DNA of 64,000 nucleotides, taken from the NCBI RefSeq assembly GCF_039649665.1, contig NZ_JBDJAW010000008.1, positions 124,001 to 188,000 on the forward strand, written 5' to 3'. The position numbers and the translations under genes are program-made. Shown here piece after piece: positions 19,944 through 29,341 of the stretch (positions are counted from its first letter, which is position 1; each line of letters opens with the position of its first letter). This DNA comes from Microbispora sp. ZYX-F-249. GTDB lineage: Bacteria; Actinomycetota; Actinomycetes; Streptosporangiales; Streptosporangiaceae. The notes beneath the pieces were generated by a model. That model was given only the letters and a program-made list of their open reading frames with translations. It was not told the DNA's origin and did not search any database.

Positions 19944-21062
19944 ATGGACGAGTCGCGGGGACCGCTGGCGGGGGTCCGCGTGCTGGAGCTGGCCGGTCTC
20001 GCGCCCGGGCCGTTCGCCGGGATGATGCTCGCCGACCACGGCGCCGAGGTGCTGCGGATCGACCGGGTGAAGGCCGTGAGCGACACCCCGCGCCGCGACG
20101 TGATGGACCGCGGCAAGCGCACGATCGGCCTCGACCTCAAGTCGCCCGAGGGCGTCGCCGCGTTCAGGCGGCTGGCCGAGCGGGCCGACGTGGTGATCGA
20201 GGTGTTCCGGCCCGGGGTCGCCGAACGGCTCGGAATCGGGCCCGCCGACCTCCACGCGGTGAACGAGCGGCTGGTCTACGGCCGGATGACCGGCTGGGGC
20301 CAGGACGGCCCGCTCGCCTCCACGGCCGGGCACGACATCGACTACATCGCGATCGCGGGGGCCCTGTCGATGCTGGGCCGCGAGGGCGGCAAGCCCACCC
20401 CGCCGATCAACATCCTGGGCGACTTCGCCGGCGGCGGGCTCATGCTGGCGTACGGCGTGCTGCTGGCTCTGCTGGAGCGGGAGCGCACCGGCCGGGGCCG
20501 GGTGGTGGACGCGGCGATGGTGGACGGCGCGGCGCTGCTGCTGTCGATGTTCTACGGCGCGGTGCACGGCGGCCACTGGGGCCCGCGCGGCACCAACCTC
20601 CTCGACACCGGCGCCCCCATGTACGACACCTACGAGACGGCCGACGGCGGCTTCCTCGCCGTGGGCGCGCTGGAGCCGCAGTTCTGGGCGGAGATGCTCG
20701 CCCGGATGGGCATCGACGACATGCCCGACCGCGACGACAGGGCGAACTGGCCGGCCATCCGGGAGCGGCTGACCGAGGCGTTCCGGTCGCGTACGCGGGC
20801 CGAGTGGGAGGCGGTCTTCGACGGCTCCGACGCCTGCGTGTCCCCGGTGCTCGACCCGCGCGAGGCCGCCCGGCACCCGCACAACCGGGCGCGCGGCACG
20901 TTCGTGGACGTCGGCGGGCTGCCGCAGGCGGCGCCCGCGCCCCGGCTGGTCGGCGCGCCGCGCGCCGACCTGTCCCCCGCCACCCGGCTGCTGGACCTCA
21001 GCTCCTGGGGCCTGCCCGACGACGAGGCGAAGGCCCTGCGCGCCGCCGGCGTGCTGGCCTGA
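19944..21062 (+). CDS. CaiB/BaiF CoA transferase, alpha-methylacyl-CoA racemase-like
   Basis: 372 aa, class III CoA-transferase fold. Residues typical of alpha-methylacyl-CoA racemase are seen: His in AGHDIDYIAIAGAL and Asp in NILGDFAGGG, with Glu in GALEPQFW as the likely third. The racemase epimerises 2-methylacyl-CoAs so that branched chains and sterol side chains can enter beta-oxidation. ATG 19944 follows GAGGAGGGG with good spacing, better than the in-frame TTG at 19929. The KstR-like palindrome upstream fits lipid-linked control. A nitroreductase follows 46 nt later on the same strand. Confidence 0.88.
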   Translation: MDESRGPLAGVRVLELAGLAPGPFAGMMLADHGAEVLRIDRVKAVSDTPRRDVMDRGKRTIGLDLKSPEGVAAFRRLAERADVVIEVFRPGVAERLGIGPADLHAVNERLVYGRMTGWGQDGPLASTAGHDIDYIAIAGALSMLGREGGKPTPPINILGDFAGGGLMLAYGVLLALLERERTGRGRVVDAAMVDGAALLLSMFYGAVHGGHWGPRGTNLLDTGAPMYDTYETADGGFLAVGALEPQFWAEMLARMGIDDMPDRDDRANWPAIRERLTEAFRSRTRAEWEAVFDGSDACVSPVLDPREAARHPHNRARGTFVDVGGLPQAAPAPRLVGAPRADLSPATRLLDLSSWGLPDDEAKALRAAGVLA

Positions 21063-21108
21063 CCGTCCCTGCTCCACCCTGCCGACACAACGAGGAGTCC
21101 CCCCGCAC

Positions 21109-21756
21109 ATGGACGTTTTCGAAGCCCTCTACACGACCCGCGCCATGCGGCGGGTCAAACCCGACCCGATCCCCGTGGAGGTCCAGGAACGCATCCTGGA
21201 CGCCGCGGTCCGCGCCCCCAGCGCCGGCAACAGCCAGGGCTGGCGGTTCCTGCTGGTGGACGACACGGAGGTGAAGTCCCAGCTGGGACCGTTGTACCGG
21301 GACGCGCTCGGCAGGCTGTTCGAGGGGCACTACAAGCCGATGCGCGAGCGGGCCGAGGCGACCGGCGACACCGCCACGCTCAACGTGCTGCGCTCGGCCC
21401 GGCATCTGGCCGACAACTTCGAGTCCTATCCCCTGCTCATGTTCGCCTTCACCCGCAACGACCCCGGCGGCGGCTCCATCTACCCCTCGGTGTGGAGCGC
21501 CCAGCTCGCCGCCCGGGCCTTCGGCGTGGGCAGCGCGCTGACGTCCGTGCTGGGGCTGTTCCACGGCGCGGAGACGATGCGGATCCTCGGCGTGCCCGAG
21601 GGCAAGGGCTGGCAGGTGGCGTGCATGGTCACCTTCGGCTACCCGACCGGCCGCTGGGGGGTCGCCCCGCGCCGGCCCGCCCACGAGGTCGCCTACCGCA
21701 ACCGCTGGGGCGACCCGGTCGGCTTCGAGATCCCCGAGCCTCTCTGGACGCCCTGA
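21109..21756 (+). CDS. nitroreductase-family FMN protein
   Basis: 215 aa, alpha+beta nitroreductase fold. The N-terminus TTRAMRRVKPDPIPVEVQERILDAAVRAPSAGNSQGWRFLLVDD carries the usual FMN phosphate-binding Arg-Arg and the ApSagNsQgW motif. The C-terminal GKGWQVACMVTFGYPTGRWG completes the flavin site. Such enzymes use NAD(P)H to reduce nitro groups, quinones or enones; the substrate is unknown. It probably shares a transcript with the CoA transferase. GAGGAG lies about 13 nt before the ATG, further than ideal. Confidence 0.87.
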   Translation: MDVFEALYTTRAMRRVKPDPIPVEVQERILDAAVRAPSAGNSQGWRFLLVDDTEVKSQLGPLYRDALGRLFEGHYKPMRERAEATGDTATLNVLRSARHLADNFESYPLLMFAFTRNDPGGGSIYPSVWSAQLAARAFGVGSALTSVLGLFHGAETMRILGVPEGKGWQVACMVTFGYPTGRWGVAPRRPAHEVAYRNRWGDPVGFEIPEPLWTP

Positions 21757-21790
21757 GCGATCACCCATACGCCCTCTGATGCAGCAGCTC

Positions 21791-21825
21791 TTGTGTTGAA
21801 TGTAGTACACCTACTACATTCAACA
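21791..21825. promoter_or_regulatory. perfect 14-bp inverted repeat over a promoter
   Basis: Arms TGTTGAATGTAGTA (21794-21807) and TACTACATTCAACA (21812-21825) are perfectly complementary around CACC. The element is conspicuously AT-rich for this genome. TTGTGT (21791) and TACATT (21815) sit 18 nt apart and could be -35 and -10, so a bound dimer would block transcription of the ABC operon that starts at 21851. Confidence 0.72.
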
Positions 21826-21850
21826 GCAGGGTTGCTTCATAGGAGGGCGT

Positions 21851-22693
21851 ATGGACGATGTCGTCATCCGCGTACGCGGGCTACGCATGGCGTACGGACC
21901 CGTCCGGGTGCTGGAGGGGGTCGACCTCGATCTGCGGCGCGGCGAGGTGTTCACGCTCCTCGGGCCCAACGGCGCCGGCAAGACCACCCTCGTCGAGATC
22001 CTGGAGGGGTTCAGGACCGGCTGGACCGGCGAGGTGAGCGTGCTCGGGGAGAACCCGGCGCGGGCCGGCGACGCCTGGCGGGCGCGGCTCGGGGTGGTGC
22101 TCCAGTCGTGGCGCGACCACCCGCGCTGGCGGGTGCGCGACCTGCTGCGCCACGTCGCCGCGCACTACGACGACCCCCGCGACGTCGACGACCTGCTGGC
22201 CGTGCTCGGCCTCACCGACTCGGCGGGCGTCCGGGCCGCCGTGCTGTCCGGGGGGCAGCGGCGGCGGCTCGACGTGGCGCTCGGCATCGTCGGGCGGCCG
22301 GAGGTGCTGTTCCTGGACGAGCCGACGACCGGGTTCGATCCCGAGGCCCGGCGCGAGTTCCACCTGCTGATCGAGCGGCTGGCGGCCGAGGAGGGGCTGA
22401 CCGTGCTGCTCACCACCCACGACCTGGCCGAGGCCGAACGGCTGTCCGGGCGGATCGCCGTGCTGGTGGCCGGGCGGGTCCTCACCTGCGGCAGCCCGGC
22501 CGAGCTCGCGCGAGCCGTACAGGCGCCGTCGAGGGTGCGCTGGGCGGAGGGCGAACTGGAGACCGCCGACCCGTCCGCGGTGGCCTGGGAACTGCACCAG
22601 CGGTACGGCGGCCCGGTCCCCGGTCTGGAGATCCGGCGGCCGACGCTGGAGGAGAGCTACCTGGACCTCATCGAGGAGGCGAGGACCCGATGA
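21851..22693 (+). CDS. ABC transporter ATP-binding protein (exporter type)
   Basis: 280 aa, single nucleotide-binding domain. Walker A is GPNGAGKTT, the signature is LSGGQRRRLDVALGI, and Walker B is VLFLDEPTTGFD with an H-loop in LLTTHDLAEAE. The C-terminal extension of about 70 residues is typical of CcmA/DrrA-type export ATPases for drugs, lipids or peptides. ATG 21851 follows AGGAGG directly. The stop overlaps the permease start (ATGA), so translation is coupled. It is first in a four-gene operon. Confidence 0.93.
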   Translation: MDDVVIRVRGLRMAYGPVRVLEGVDLDLRRGEVFTLLGPNGAGKTTLVEILEGFRTGWTGEVSVLGENPARAGDAWRARLGVVLQSWRDHPRWRVRDLLRHVAAHYDDPRDVDDLLAVLGLTDSAGVRAAVLSGGQRRRLDVALGIVGRPEVLFLDEPTTGFDPEARREFHLLIERLAAEEGLTVLLTTHDLAEAERLSGRIAVLVAGRVLTCGSPAELARAVQAPSRVRWAEGELETADPSAVAWELHQRYGGPVPGLEIRRPTLEESYLDLIEEARTR

Positions 22694-23478
22694 ACGCGAC
22701 GATGCTGGGACTGCGCCGGGGCTGGATCGAGCAGCTCAACCAGTGGAGCGACCGCAAGGAGCTGTTCAACGCCGTCGCGGGGAGCGTCGTCACCTACGGG
22801 CTGCTCATCCTCTGGATCGGCGACACACCGGTCGAGGGCACGACCGTCACCGCGGGGACGTTCATGACGCCGGGCTTCATCGCGTTCGCGATCTTCTCGA
22901 CCGGGCTGACGGCGCTGCCCATGCTGATCGCCGCGGACCGGGAGGAGGGGACGCTGCTGCGGGCGCGCACGCTGCCCCGGGGCATCCGGGTCTACCTGGT
23001 CGGCCGCGCCACCACCGTGCTGCTGACGATCCTCGTCAACATCACTCTGGTCCTGGCCTTCGCGATCCCGCTGGCCGGGGTCCCGGCTCCGGCGACGCCC
23101 GCGCGCTGGTTCACCCTCGGGTGGGTCGTCGTGCTCGGCACGCTGGCCGTCGTGCCGGTGGGCGCGGTCATCGGCAGCCTGCTGCCCGGCCCCAAGGCGG
23201 GCGCCATGCTCGCCCTGCCCGCGATGCTCCTGATGGTCGTCTCCGGGGTGATGCTGCCGCTGGAGACGATGCCCGACCTCGTGCGCCGCATCGCGGAGGT
23301 GTTCCCGCTCTACTGGCAGGCGCTCGGGCTGCGCGCGGCGCTCCTGCCCGACTCGGTCCTCGCGGCCGAGGTCGCGCACGCGTGGCGGCTGGGCCAGGCG
23401 GCCGCCGTGCTGGGCGCGTGGGCGGTCGGCGGTATGGTTCTAGCCCCCTGGTTGCTGCGCCGGGTCCGCGGAAAGTGA
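22690..23478 (+). CDS. ABC-2 type transporter permease
   Basis: 262 aa with six predicted membrane segments, partner of the preceding ATPase. The motif GVMLPLETMPDLVRRIAEVFPLYW is the ABC-2 signature region of DrrB/NodJ-type exporters. Substrate unknown; such pairs often confer self-protection or export of lipids and antibiotics. ATG 22690 overlaps the ATPase stop by 4 nt. The XRE regulator starts 30 nt later. Confidence 0.91.
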   Translation: MNATMLGLRRGWIEQLNQWSDRKELFNAVAGSVVTYGLLILWIGDTPVEGTTVTAGTFMTPGFIAFAIFSTGLTALPMLIAADREEGTLLRARTLPRGIRVYLVGRATTVLLTILVNITLVLAFAIPLAGVPAPATPARWFTLGWVVVLGTLAVVPVGAVIGSLLPGPKAGAMLALPAMLLMVVSGVMLPLETMPDLVRRIAEVFPLYWQALGLRAALLPDSVLAAEVAHAWRLGQAAAVLGAWAVGGMVLAPWLLRRVRGK

Positions 23479-23508
23479 GCGGTCCCGTGGGCCCGACGGA
23501 GGTGAGAC

Positions 23509-23742
23509 GTGGCCGAGGAGCCGGTGTTCAACCGCATCGCGGTGCTGAGGGCCGACCGCGGCGTCTCGCGCCGGGACCTGGCCGCCGCGCTCGGGGTGCA
23601 CTACCAGACGGTGGGCTACCTGGAGCGCGGCGAGTACAGCCCCAGCCTCCACCTGGCCCTGCGGATCGCCGAGTTCTTCGAGGTGCCGGTGGAGGTCGTC
23701 TTCTCCCTCAAGCCGTTTCCCAAGCTGGGGAGCGCGTCATGA
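23509..23742 (+). CDS. small XRE-family HTH regulator
   Basis: 77 aa, almost only an HTH_3 (Cro/CI) domain: FNRIAVLRADRGVSRRDLAAALGVHYQTVGYLERGEYSPSLHLALRIAEFF. It has no ligand domain. GTG 23509 follows GGAGGTGAGAC. Its stop overlaps the next start (ATGA). Position in the operon makes it a candidate to bind the perfect palindrome at 21794, and the co-translated membrane protein could tether or inhibit it; both points are inference. Confidence 0.88.
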   Translation: MAEEPVFNRIAVLRADRGVSRRDLAAALGVHYQTVGYLERGEYSPSLHLALRIAEFFEVPVEVVFSLKPFPKLGSAS

Positions 23743-24311
23743 GCCTGCGCGACCGCTGGGACCACCACATCGCCCGGGCGATGGAGGAGGAGCACCTTCC
23801 CGCGCTGCACCGCACCCGGCGGCGGCGCCGCCTGCTCGTCGTGGCGGGCGCGGCCAGCGTGCTGCTGCTGTGGGCGGACGCGGCGGTGTCGTGGGCGATC
23901 GCCCCGAGCGACACCGCCGTCCGGGTCAACCTCGTGCTGCTGGTCGTCATGCTGGCGATCTACATCCCGGTCGTGACCGCACTCAACAGCGCCACCCGCG
24001 GGCTCGCCTCGCTGCCCGAGAGCCGTCTCGACGAACGGCAGGTCAGCGAGAGGTTCCGGGCCCACACGTACGCGAACAGGGTGATGCGGCTCGTCCTGGG
24101 CGGTCTGGCGGTGTTCGTCGTGGTCGCGACCTGGGACGCGGGCGAGAAGGCCCAGATCCCCGGCGCCGCCGTCTTCCTCGGCGTCTTCGCCCTGTTGTGG
24201 ACGCACATCCTGCTGCCGCTGCTGGTCGCCGGATGGCGGCTGCCCGACCCGCCGCCGGACGACGACGGCGTGGACGACGACGGGGACGGCCGTCAGGCGG
24301 GCGTGGCCTGA
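23739..24311 (+). CDS. membrane protein co-translated with the XRE regulator
   Basis: 190 aa. A basic N-terminal region (RTRRRRRLL) is followed by four predicted helices (about 32-52, 62-82, 115-134 and 143-166) and an acidic Asp-rich tail. Small XRE-regulator/membrane-protein pairs are common in Firmicutes and actinobacteria, but I know of no assigned function for this family. It may sense the export substrate or restrain the regulator. Its 3' end overlaps the convergent GyrI-like gene by 19 nt. Confidence 0.8.
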   Translation: MSLRDRWDHHIARAMEEEHLPALHRTRRRRRLLVVAGAASVLLLWADAAVSWAIAPSDTAVRVNLVLLVVMLAIYIPVVTALNSATRGLASLPESRLDERQVSERFRAHTYANRVMRLVLGGLAVFVVVATWDAGEKAQIPGAAVFLGVFALLWTHILLPLLVAGWRLPDPPPDDDGVDDDGDGRQAGVA

Positions 24312-24802
24312 ACCGGCGGGATGGGCCCGGTCGGATCCCCGAACGACGGGAGCGTGGCCACGAAGAGGTCGACGCCCCCGGGGTGGTGGATCTCCAGGTC
24401 GGTGGTGAAGGCGCGGGCCGGGGTGAGGCCCGACTCCGCGTGTTTCCACACCTGCTGCCAGGCCTCCGTGAGCGCCCCCGGCATCGGCCCCCGCGCCTCG
24501 AACAGCAGCGCGGGCACGCCGGGCACCCGCACGGCGACCATGCCCTCGGGCAGCCGCGCGGCCGTACGCACGGCCACGCCGACGATCTGCGTGTAGGCGC
24601 CGTTGTGGTCGCTCTCGTAGTCCGTCAGCACGGCGTACAGGTTCTCGTCGACCCGGCCGGGCACGTGCGCGAAGGCGCCGGGCGCGCCGGCGCGGGCCCA
24701 CAGGCCCGGCAACTGGGCGCGGGCCGGGTCCGCCTCCGCCGCGTTGGTCGTCCGCACGGCGAAGCCGACCACGAGCGTCTCCGGACGGTCAACGATGATC
24801 AC
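24293..24802 (-). CDS. GyrI-like / effector-binding domain protein
   Basis: 169 aa, a free-standing AraC-type effector-binding (GyrI-like, SRPBCC-related) domain: RPETLVVGFAVRTTN at the start, DYESDHNGAYTQIVGVAV in the middle, and ALTEAWQQVWKHAE before a strand rich in hydrophobics. Such proteins bind small hydrophobic or cationic ligands, or act as gyrase-inhibitor-like factors. GTG 24802 is preceded by AAGGAG at ideal spacing. It stands alone, divergent from guaB1 and convergent with the ABC operon. Confidence 0.8.
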   Translation of the reverse strand: MIIVDRPETLVVGFAVRTTNAAEADPARAQLPGLWARAGAPGAFAHVPGRVDENLYAVLTDYESDHNGAYTQIVGVAVRTAARLPEGMVAVRVPGVPALLFEARGPMPGALTEAWQQVWKHAESGLTPARAFTTDLEIHHPGGVDLFVATLPSFGDPTGPIPPVQATPA

Positions 24803-24879
24803 GTGCTCTCCTTTCAGGCGAGGTCAATGTATCCCGTGTCCGGGTCTGGTACGGCGGCGGCCGGGAATGCCGGGTATGA

Positions 24880-26346
<1,467 letters not shown>

Positions 26347-26381
26347 CTCCTCCTATTCCGCACAGGAATATCGAGCTCTGT

Positions 26382-26418
26382 CGGGGTAGTGCGTTCGTGT
26401 ACCGACCGCACTACCCCG
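26382..26418 (+). promoter_or_regulatory. perfect 12-bp inverted repeat abutting the ribosome-binding site
   Basis: Arms CGGGGTAGTGCG (26382-26393) and CGCACTACCCCG (26407-26418) flank a 13-nt loop. GGAGG starts at 26420 and the ATG is at 26430. In RNA this stem would sit against the Shine-Dalgarno sequence; in DNA it could be a dimer operator. A smaller repeat (TATTCC, 5 nt, GGAATA) lies just upstream at 26354-26370. Confidence 0.65.
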
Positions 26419-26429
26419 TGGAGGCGATC

Positions 26430-27098
26430 ATGCAGTACTCCCCGGCCGGAGGGCCGGTCAGTCCGGCGGTCGACAGACGGCTGCTGGTCAGTTACGACAA
26501 CTACACGGCGGCGCAGCGCGCCGTCGACACCCTGTCCGACGCCGGGTTCCCGGTGGAGAACACCGCGATCGTCGGCAGCGACCTGCGCCTGGAGGAGACC
26601 GTCACCGGACGGCTCACCAACGGCAGGGCCGCACTGTCGGGCCTGATCACCGGTGCGGTGTTCGGACTCGTCGTCGGCCTGTTCCTCGGGTTGTTCACCT
26701 CGACCACGACCTCGTTCATCGGATTGGTGCTGTGGTCGATCCTCTGGGGCGCCATCGCCGGCGCCGCCTTCGGCTTCACGAGCCACGCCTTCACCGGCGG
26801 GACGCGCGACTTCTCGTCCAGGAGCTCGATCGTCGCCGGACGCTACGACGTGCTGGTGGCCTCCCCCATGCTCGACCAGGCCCAGGCGCTGCTGCAGGGC
26901 GGCGTGCAGCCGGCCGACACCGTCGTCGTCGAGCGCCCGCCGTCGGCCGGTCCCGTCACCGCGTCTCCGGCCACCACGTCTCCGGTCACCACGGGCGATA
27001 CGGCGCCGCAGGCCACCGGTCTCCCGGAGTCCGGACCCCGGGCCGAGGAGGTGCGCGACGACGACCGGGCGGGCGCGTCGCGGGGCCCTCGCCCATAA
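26430..27098 (+). CDS. GSP17M-like general stress protein with membrane hairpin
   Basis: 222 aa. The N-terminal 60 residues (RRLLVSYDNYTAAQRAVDTLSDAGFPVENTAIVGSDL) match the general stress protein 17M-like domain. A glycine-zipper-type hydrophobic double segment follows (about 72-93 and 98-121; ALSGLITGAVFGLVVGLFLGL). The C-terminal tail is Pro/Ser/Thr-rich and disordered. Homologues are usually stress- or sigma-B-type induced; a GGGTA near 26384 is reminiscent of such promoters but is also part of the inverted repeat. ATG 26430 follows GGAGG. A strong terminator follows. Confidence 0.82.
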   Translation: MQYSPAGGPVSPAVDRRLLVSYDNYTAAQRAVDTLSDAGFPVENTAIVGSDLRLEETVTGRLTNGRAALSGLITGAVFGLVVGLFLGLFTSTTTSFIGLVLWSILWGAIAGAAFGFTSHAFTGGTRDFSSRSSIVAGRYDVLVASPMLDQAQALLQGGVQPADTVVVERPPSAGPVTASPATTSPVTTGDTAPQATGLPESGPRAEEVRDDDRAGASRGPRP

Positions 27099-27124
27099 CC
27101 TCCCCCCGTCGTCCACGGAAGTCG

Positions 27125-27159
27125 CGACGCCTTCCCCACGCCGTGTGGGGAAGGCGTCG
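27125..27159 (+). terminator. intrinsic terminator after the stress-protein gene
   Basis: A 15-bp perfect stem (arms from CGACGCC and GGCGTCG) with a 5-nt loop, 27 nt after the TAA. No U-run follows. Being symmetrical, it may also act on antisense transcripts. Confidence 0.8.
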
Positions 27160-27230
27160 TCGTGTCGGCCGTCACCGGTAGAGTCGTCAGCCGGTCGGAA
27201 CTTCCGGCACTGGAAGAACAGGAGGCCCAC

Positions 27231-27605
27231 GTGGCACTGGAGAAGCCCGAGATCGACTTTCCCGAGGGCGCGCCGCCCGCGGACCTGGAGATCGTGGATC
27301 TCGTCGAGGGGGACGGGCCGGAGGCCAAGCCCGGGCAGAACGTAACCGTCCACTACGTCGGGGTGGCGTTCTCCACGGGTGAGGAGTTCGACGCCTCCTG
27401 GAACCGCGGTCAGCCGTTCCAGTTCCCGCTCGGCGGCGGCCGGGTCATCGCCGGCTGGGACCGCGGCGTGGCCGGCATGAAGGTCGGCGGGCGGCGCCGC
27501 CTGACGATCCCCCCGCACCTCGGGTACGGCAACCGCGGCGCGGGCGCCCTCATCAAGCCCGGTGAGACGCTCATCTTCGTCGTCGACCTGCTCGGCGTCG
27601 GCTGA
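27231..27605 (+). CDS. FKBP-type peptidyl-prolyl cis-trans isomerase
   Basis: 124 aa, one FKBP domain without signal peptide, so cytoplasmic. Motifs include VTVHYVGVAFSTGEEFDASW, FQFPLGGGRVIAGWDRGVAGMKVGGRRRLTIPPHLGYG and TLIFVVDLL, covering the active-site aromatic and Asp residues. GTG 27231 follows AGGAGG. It catalyses proline isomerisation during protein folding. The gene is monocistronic between two stem-loops. Confidence 0.93.
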   Translation: MALEKPEIDFPEGAPPADLEIVDLVEGDGPEAKPGQNVTVHYVGVAFSTGEEFDASWNRGQPFQFPLGGGRVIAGWDRGVAGMKVGGRRRLTIPPHLGYGNRGAGALIKPGETLIFVVDLLGVG

Positions 27606-27631
27606 CCGGACACCGGGCGGCGCCTGTCCGG
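27606..27631 (+). terminator. stem-loop directly after the FKBP stop codon
   Basis: CCGGACA and TGTCCGG (7 bp) enclose a 12-nt GC-rich loop that can pair further. It begins on the base after TGA. Confidence 0.5.
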
Positions 27632-27717
27632 GGGTAGGCGAGCCGGAGCGCTTCGAGGATGATGGCCGCGTGGACGATGCCCTCCCGAAGCACGGCTCCA
27701 GAGGCGGCCCCTTGCGA

Positions 27718-27742
27718 ACGCCGGCTTCCGGGAGGCCGGCGT
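27718..27742 (+). promoter_or_regulatory. hairpin enclosing the RBS and start codon of the GT39-like gene
   Basis: ACGCCGGC (27718-27725) pairs with GCCGGCGT (27735-27742). The loop contains most of GGGAGG, and the right arm includes the first two bases of the GTG start. Folding would hide the ribosome-binding site. Confidence 0.4.
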
Positions 27743-29243
27743 GACCGCGGACGGCCAGGCGGTCGCCGGCACGCCGGTGGCCGGCCGCGGTGTCCGGGCG
27801 GGCGGACCGCTCGCCGCGCCACCCCGGGCCGTGGCCGCGATCGCCGCCGTGACCGTGGCCGTGCTCCTCGCGGTGAGCCCGTGGTACGGCTACCACCGCG
27901 ACGAGCTGTACTTCCGCATGCTGGGTGAACGGCCGCGGCTCGGCTACTTCGACACTCCGCCGCTGACGCCGATGATCGCCCGGTTGTCCACCACGCTCTT
28001 CGGGGACACGGTCGTCGCGCTGCGGATCGTCCCCGCCCTGTGCACCGGGGCTCTGGTCGTGCTCGTCGCGCTGGCCGCCCGCGAGCTGGGCGGCGGCCGC
28101 ACCGCCCAGATCCTCGCCGCGGCCGGGACCGCGACCTCCGTGCTGCCTCTCGTGGCCGGGCACGCGCTGCTGACCCTCACCCCCGACCTCGTGCTGTGGA
28201 GCGCGGTCACGCTGTGCCTGCTAAGGGTGCTACTCAGGGGGGACGGGCGCTACTGGCTCTGGACGGGGGCACTGTGCGGGATCGCGGCGTACAACCGCGA
28301 TCTGATCGTGGTGCTGCTGGGCGGCGTCGGCCTGGGCGTCCTCGTGGCCGGTCCGCGCGAGGTACTGCGGGACAGGCGGCTGTGGGCGGGCGTCCTTCTG
28401 GCCCTGGCCATCGCCTCGCCCAACCTGGTCTACCAGGCCACGCACGACTGGCCGCAGCTCCAGATGGCCCAGGCGTTGCGGATCGACGAGGGCGCGGACA
28501 ACCGGGCGTCCTTCGTCCCCCTTCAGATCGTGCTGCTCGGGCCCGTACAGGCGGTGGTGTGCGCGGCCGGGTGGCTGCGGCTGTGGCGGAACCGGCGGGT
28601 CCGCTCGCTCGCCATCGCCTATCCCGTGGCCTGCGCGTTGATCCTGTACTCGGGCGGCCGCCCCGACTACACCGGCGCGTTCCTGCTCTACCTGTTCGCG
28701 GCCGGTTGCGTCACGGCGGCCGGGTGGCGGTGGCGGGCGGCACTGGCCACGGCACTGGCGGCCGGCGCCGTGGTCGCGGTGGTGGTGGCGCTGCCGGTCG
28801 TCCCGGCCGCGTCGCTCGGGGGAACGCCCGTGGCCGCCGTCAACGAGGTCGCCCGCGAGTCGGTGGGCATGCGCGACGTGGCCGCGCAGACGGCACGAGT
28901 GGTGGACGGCCTGCCCGCCGCCGAGCGCGCCGGGGCGGTGCTGCTCGCGGCGAACTACGGCGAGGCCGGCGCGCTGCGCCGCTGGGCGGGCGAGTTCGGG
29001 CTGCCCGCGGTGTACAGCGGCCACAACGAGCTGTGGTGGTGGGGGCCGCCGCCGGAGGGGACCCGGGTGGTCGTGTCCGTCGGTTACCCGCCCGCCGACC
29101 TCGCCACCGTCTTCACCCGCTGCGTCCCGGCGGGCAGGCTGAGCGGAATGCCGGGCGAGGAGCGGGGCGTGCCGATCACGGTCTGCCGCGACCCCGTCCG
29201 TCCCTGGCGCCAGCTGTGGCCGAGCGCGCGTCACTACAGCTAG
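27741..29243 (+). CDS. GT39/ArnT-like membrane glycosyltransferase
   Basis: 500 aa integral membrane protein with about ten helices. The first extracytoplasmic loop carries the acidic motif HRDELYFRMLGERPRLGYFDTPPLTP, typical of the PMT/ArnT-like GT-C family that uses polyprenyl-phosphate sugar donors. A C-terminal soluble segment of about 150 residues (GMRDVAAQTARVVDG onward, with WWWGPPPEGTRVVVSVGYP) faces outside. Acceptor and sugar are unknown. GTG 27741 follows GGGAGG within a hairpin. Confidence 0.85.
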   Translation: MTADGQAVAGTPVAGRGVRAGGPLAAPPRAVAAIAAVTVAVLLAVSPWYGYHRDELYFRMLGERPRLGYFDTPPLTPMIARLSTTLFGDTVVALRIVPALCTGALVVLVALAARELGGGRTAQILAAAGTATSVLPLVAGHALLTLTPDLVLWSAVTLCLLRVLLRGDGRYWLWTGALCGIAAYNRDLIVVLLGGVGLGVLVAGPREVLRDRRLWAGVLLALAIASPNLVYQATHDWPQLQMAQALRIDEGADNRASFVPLQIVLLGPVQAVVCAAGWLRLWRNRRVRSLAIAYPVACALILYSGGRPDYTGAFLLYLFAAGCVTAAGWRWRAALATALAAGAVVAVVVALPVVPAASLGGTPVAAVNEVARESVGMRDVAAQTARVVDGLPAAERAGAVLLAANYGEAGALRRWAGEFGLPAVYSGHNELWWWGPPPEGTRVVVSVGYPPADLATVFTRCVPAGRLSGMPGEERGVPITVCRDPVRPWRQLWPSARHYS

Positions 29244-29341
29244 GTCGTGTCTGACGAATCACGGACCTGCCGCGCCGGACACTCCCTGGTGCCCGACCCC
29301 CGGCCTGGGCATCTGCCGTTGTGGTGAGGCAGGATTACGGT

